From positions 1 to 16,226 of the forward strand of contig DAIRGS010000164.1 in assembly GCA_036794395.1 (NCBI GenBank): DNA of 16,226 nt, written 5' to 3'. This document shows positions 14,154 through 16,226 of the stretch, piece after piece. Both the position numbers and the translations under genes were made by a program. Under the pieces are notes generated by a model. That model worked only from the letters and a program-made list of their open reading frames with translations, was not told the origin of the DNA and did not search any database. Position 1 is the stretch's first letter. Every line of letters begins with the position of its first letter. Source of the stretch: DASXMX01 sp036794395 (GTDB lineage Bacteria; Planctomycetota; Phycisphaerae; Tepidisphaerales; Tepidisphaeraceae).

Positions 14154-15127
14154 CAGGCAGACCTCCGGCTGAATTTGGCCGCCAGCGCGCTTGCCAGCGC
14201 CTGCGCGATGAGCCGGCCCTGCCGCCATCCCGAAATCACCGGTCGGCGGCTCAGCGTGTCGAATTTCTGTCGTCGAATTGCTTCTAGCACCGCTCTGCCT
14301 CCCTGACCAAATAACATCACCTGACGCCGCACCGACAAATCCAGCATCGGCAGCAGGCGCTCACCTTCCATGAAAAGTGCCTCGGTGCGGTCTACCTCAG
14401 ATCGCATCATCTCCCGAAAATGATCATCGCACCGGCCCTCAACGATCTGCTGTTCGGTTACGCCAAATTGCCGCATCGAATCCATTGGGATGTAAATGCG
14501 ATCCCGTTCGATGATGTCGCGCCGAACGTCCTGCCAGAAATTCGCCAGTTGAAGGGCGGTGCAGGTTCGATCCGAAAGCTGCTGCCGCTTCTGATCGCGA
14601 TAGCCGCACATGTAAAGCACCAGCCGGCCGACCGGATCGGCACTACGGCGGCAGTAATCGACTAACTGGTCGAACGTCTCGTATCGATTCAACCGCCGAT
14701 CCTGCTCAAAAGCGCTGATCAGATCGAGAAACGGCTCGATCGGAATATCAAATCGTGTAATTGTCTGCCTTAACGCCACAAACAATGGAGAGCGGGCGTT
14801 GTCTTCATAGCATGACCGCGTCAGATCCCGAAATCGGCTCAGATACTCAAGAGACTGGTTGCGATCGGGAACCTCGTCGCTCAAATCGTCGGCCGTCCGG
14901 CAAAATGCATAGACGTTGGAAAAGTCCTGACGGAGATGCCTCGGCAGCATGATGGAGATAACGCTGAAGTTTTCGTAATGTCCGAGGGCAAGGCGCCGTG
15001 TGTATCGTTCGGCTTCATCGAGCGTACAGGGCGGGGCAAATGCCGACTGCACCGTGGCCGACACCTTAAAGCCGACGTGCGGTATTCCGGCCGAAGGTGC
15101 GAGATTCGAGGTGACCAGATAATCCAT
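14153..15127 (-). CDS. hpnC: Hydroxysqualene synthase HpnC
   Basis: This squalene/phytoene synthase-fold enzyme converts presqualene diphosphate to hydroxysqualene, the middle step between HpnD and HpnE. It has 324 residues. The HpnC-typical N-terminal segment ERYTRRLALGHYENFSV (40-56) is clear, followed by DDLSD (80-84) and DVRRD (200-204) as aspartate-rich motifs, with QLANFWQDVRRDIIERDRIYIP the family signature. The first of three squalene genes on the minus strand, it starts at the ATG at 15127, which has no clear Shine-Dalgarno sequence. Its stop overlaps hpnD by one base. No squalene-hopene cyclase (shc) is in the window, so the product must be used elsewhere. Confidence 0.93.
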   Translation of the reverse strand: MDYLVTSNLAPSAGIPHVGFKVSATVQSAFAPPCTLDEAERYTRRLALGHYENFSVISIMLPRHLRQDFSNVYAFCRTADDLSDEVPDRNQSLEYLSRFRDLTRSCYEDNARSPLFVALRQTITRFDIPIEPFLDLISAFEQDRRLNRYETFDQLVDYCRRSADPVGRLVLYMCGYRDQKRQQLSDRTCTALQLANFWQDVRRDIIERDRIYIPMDSMRQFGVTEQQIVEGRCDDHFREMMRSEVDRTEALFMEGERLLPMLDLSVRRQVMLFGQGGRAVLEAIRRQKFDTLSRRPVISGWRQGRLIAQALASALAAKFSRRSA

Positions 15128-15198
15128 TCAAGTCGATGAAACCGCGGCTTTCAAGGCCAACGGGCCTGCTCGGCAGTTCGCCCAAATCGATTCGCTCT

Positions 15199-15226
15199 TA
15201 TATATGGTCAGTGACATTACAAGCAA
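15199..15226 (-). promoter_or_regulatory. Candidate promoter of hpnCDE
   Basis: On the minus strand TTGCTT (15226-15221) is followed, 16 bases later, by TATATA (15204-15199). Transcription would start near 15191, about 65 bases before the hpnC ATG. The AT-rich box stands out in GC-rich DNA, but the spacing is slightly short and planctomycete promoters are poorly known. Nothing else distinctive was seen in the 247-bp divergent gap 15128-15374. Confidence 0.35.
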
Positions 15227-15364
15227 CCGGGACTGTTGGCAACGTGATAAGGGGTGTACGGCTGTGCGATATTGTCATAATTCAGTTGAATAAACCCGCT
15301 TTGCGAGGGGGCACTTCGGTCGGCTAAGATGGTCGGTGCGGCAGCAATTCAGGATGAACAGTGT

Positions 15365-15370
15365 GGAGGT
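15365..15370 (+). promoter_or_regulatory. Strong ribosome binding site of the secreted protein
   Basis: GGAGGT lies 4 bases before the ATG at 15375. It supports that start over the in-frame GTG at 15336 and puts the signal peptide at the N-terminus. Confidence 0.75.
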
Positions 15371-15374
15371 CGAT

Positions 15375-16028
15375 ATGCGGAGCCAGTTCTTGCGGGGCGT
15401 GCTATTTCTGATCGCAATCGTCCTCTGGGCGCATTCTTCCTTGTTCGCCGATGCGCAACCCGATCTTTCGTCACCCAAGAAGGCTGCCACCGCGTTCGCC
15501 CTGGCGCTTCAAAAAGGTGATTTCGCGGCCCTTAAAGGCGTGACTACCGGTGGCGCAGACGATTACAAACTGATGCAGTCCGTTACGGGGATGACCGCCG
15601 CGGCCAATAAGCTGCATGACGCCATCGTGAGTCGATTTGGAGCCGAAGAAGGCAAAAAAATTCCCCTTACTACCGGCGAACCAGGCGATATTCCCCGCCA
15701 GATCGAGGAAAGCGACGAAAAGGTTGAAGGTAATTCGGCTTCGATCACCAAGAAGGGCGCTGCCGCGGGTAATTCAGTGAAGTTGAAGAAAGATGGCGGT
15801 GTCTGGAAAGTCGACCTCTCACAATTCCCGCAGAAGGATCAAATTGTGTTGCAGGCGCCGATGCTGGATACCACGGGAAAAGTCCTCGCTCAGGCCGCGA
15901 CCGACGTGTCGGCGGGCAAGTATAAGTCGGCAACTGAAGCCAGTCAGGACGTGCAGCAGCGCATGATGGCCGCGATGGCGTCCATGATGAAGTCAGCCCA
16001 GCCGCCTGCGACACAAGGGAGCCGTTAA
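15375..16028 (+). CDS. Secreted protein of unknown function
   Basis: I cannot assign a family with certainty. The 217 residues begin with a signal peptide: basic MRSQFLR, a hydrophobic core GVLFLIAIVLW, and a likely signal peptidase I site after FADA (residue 27). The next part, SPKKAATAFALALQKGDFAALKG (33-55), is the helix-turn pattern of NTF2-like or DUF4878-type small periplasmic domains. VKLKKDGGVWKVDLSQF (136-152) fits the closing strands of that fold, as in NTF2-like proteins. The tail is Met/Ala-rich and may be disordered. No catalytic residues are evident. The gene is divergent from hpnC, has its own strong ribosome binding site, and is followed one base after its stop by a repeat box. 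No functional link with hopanoid synthesis can be read from sequence. Confidence 0.75.
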   Translation: MRSQFLRGVLFLIAIVLWAHSSLFADAQPDLSSPKKAATAFALALQKGDFAALKGVTTGGADDYKLMQSVTGMTAAANKLHDAIVSRFGAEEGKKIPLTTGEPGDIPRQIEESDEKVEGNSASITKKGAAAGNSVKLKKDGGVWKVDLSQFPQKDQIVLQAPMLDTTGKVLAQAATDVSAGKYKSATEASQDVQQRMMAAMASMMKSAQPPATQGSR

Positions 16029-16029
16029 G

Positions 16030-16051
16030 CTAAATGACCGTGCGCGATTCC
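16030..16051 (+). repeat. 22-bp box, identical to 4841-4862
   Basis: This exact 22-bp copy of the box between the tandem repeats starts 1 bp after the stop codon at 16026-16028. It lies beside an inverted repeat copy (16068 onward), so its orientation relative to the repeat is opposite to that at 4841. Confidence 0.75.
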
Positions 16052-16067
16052 GCGCAATTGTTTTTAA

Positions 16068-16226
16068 GTGGCACGGGCCTTCCAGGCCGTGGTCGGGGAC
16101 GCCTCGGGTCGGGCGCCGGGTGAGATGTGGGAAAACCAACTTTCCTTGAGGGAGCATTTTCTTCCCGCAACTTCAGAAGGTTGTCCAATTGTCGAAACTT
16201 GGTTTTCCCACATCTAACCCGTCGCC
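16068..16226 (-). repeat. MITE-like nested palindromic repeat, copy 3, inverted and cut by the window end
   Basis: Read on the minus strand, this matches copies 1 and 2 through the inner core and the right-hand linker and hairpin. TGGGAAAACCAA (16128-16139) and TTGGTTTTCCCA (16199-16210) bound an 83-bp core, 2 bp longer than the others. The hairpin (16071-16090) has an extra G in one arm. The word TTAAGTGGCAC at its outer edge also occurs at the outer edge of copy 2, where its TTAA includes the stop of the pilP-like gene. The outermost left module lies outside the window. Its flank beyond the core resembles the right flank (GGGTTAGATG), unlike copies 1 and 2. Confidence 0.8.

Noticed and set aside
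14154..14228. HpnD start 25 codons upstream at 14228.
   Set aside because: This part overlaps hpnC, reads as a non-conserved Gly/Ala/Arg segment, and the ATG at 14153 forms a typical TGATG overlap.
16068..16226. A phase-variable inversion of the repeat core relative to its flanks in copy 3.
   Set aside because: Reading the minus strand shows the core, linker and hairpin are all inverted together as one copy. Only the 22-bp box and the far flank differ, so no core-only inversion is needed.

Overview
The window looks like chromosomal DNA of a GC-rich Gram-negative bacterium, most likely a planctomycete (perhaps Phycisphaerae). This is inferred from three things: inner-membrane type IV pilus genes, a squalene/hopanoid precursor operon, and intergenic DNA crowded with short palindromic repeats of the kind common in planctomycetes. 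No rRNA, tRNA, CRISPR array, transposase or phage gene was recognised.

Layout. Positions 120-8508 (minus strand) hold a type IV pilus assembly cluster, transcribed in the order pilM, pilN, pilO, a pilP-like gene, pilB, pilT, pilC. hemW (8700-9917) lies just upstream on the same strand. Together the genes encode the cytoplasmic actin-like ring (PilM), the inner-membrane alignment proteins (PilN, PilO, PilP-like), the extension and retraction motors (PilB, PilT) and the platform protein (PilC). No pilin, prepilin peptidase or secretin gene is visible, so the machine is incomplete within the window. Repeats interrupt the cluster: a tandem pair of about 200-bp units between the pilP-like gene and pilB, a 162-bp palindrome between pilB and pilT, and a smaller inverted repeat between pilT and pilC.

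Positions 10053-11411 (plus strand) hold three tightly packed genes: a PmtA-like phospholipid N-methyltransferase, a 73-residue protein of unknown function, and a small nucleotidyltransferase that overlaps it. The last two look like a two-gene cassette. They converge with hpnE, with 2 bp between the stop codons.

Positions 11414-15127 (minus strand) hold hpnC, hpnD and hpnE, which together convert farnesyl diphosphate to squalene through presqualene diphosphate and hydroxysqualene. hpnC and hpnD overlap by one base. hpnD and hpnE are separated by 388 bp that contain two more repeat families. Divergent from hpnC is a gene for a secreted protein of unknown function (15375-16028), followed by an inverted, window-truncated copy of the repeat found in the pil cluster.

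The most distinctive non-coding feature is that repeat: a nested palindrome with inverted terminal hairpins whose stems differ by compensatory base changes, present as two direct copies and one inverted copy. The least characterised coding feature is the 73-residue protein plus nucleotidyltransferase pair.
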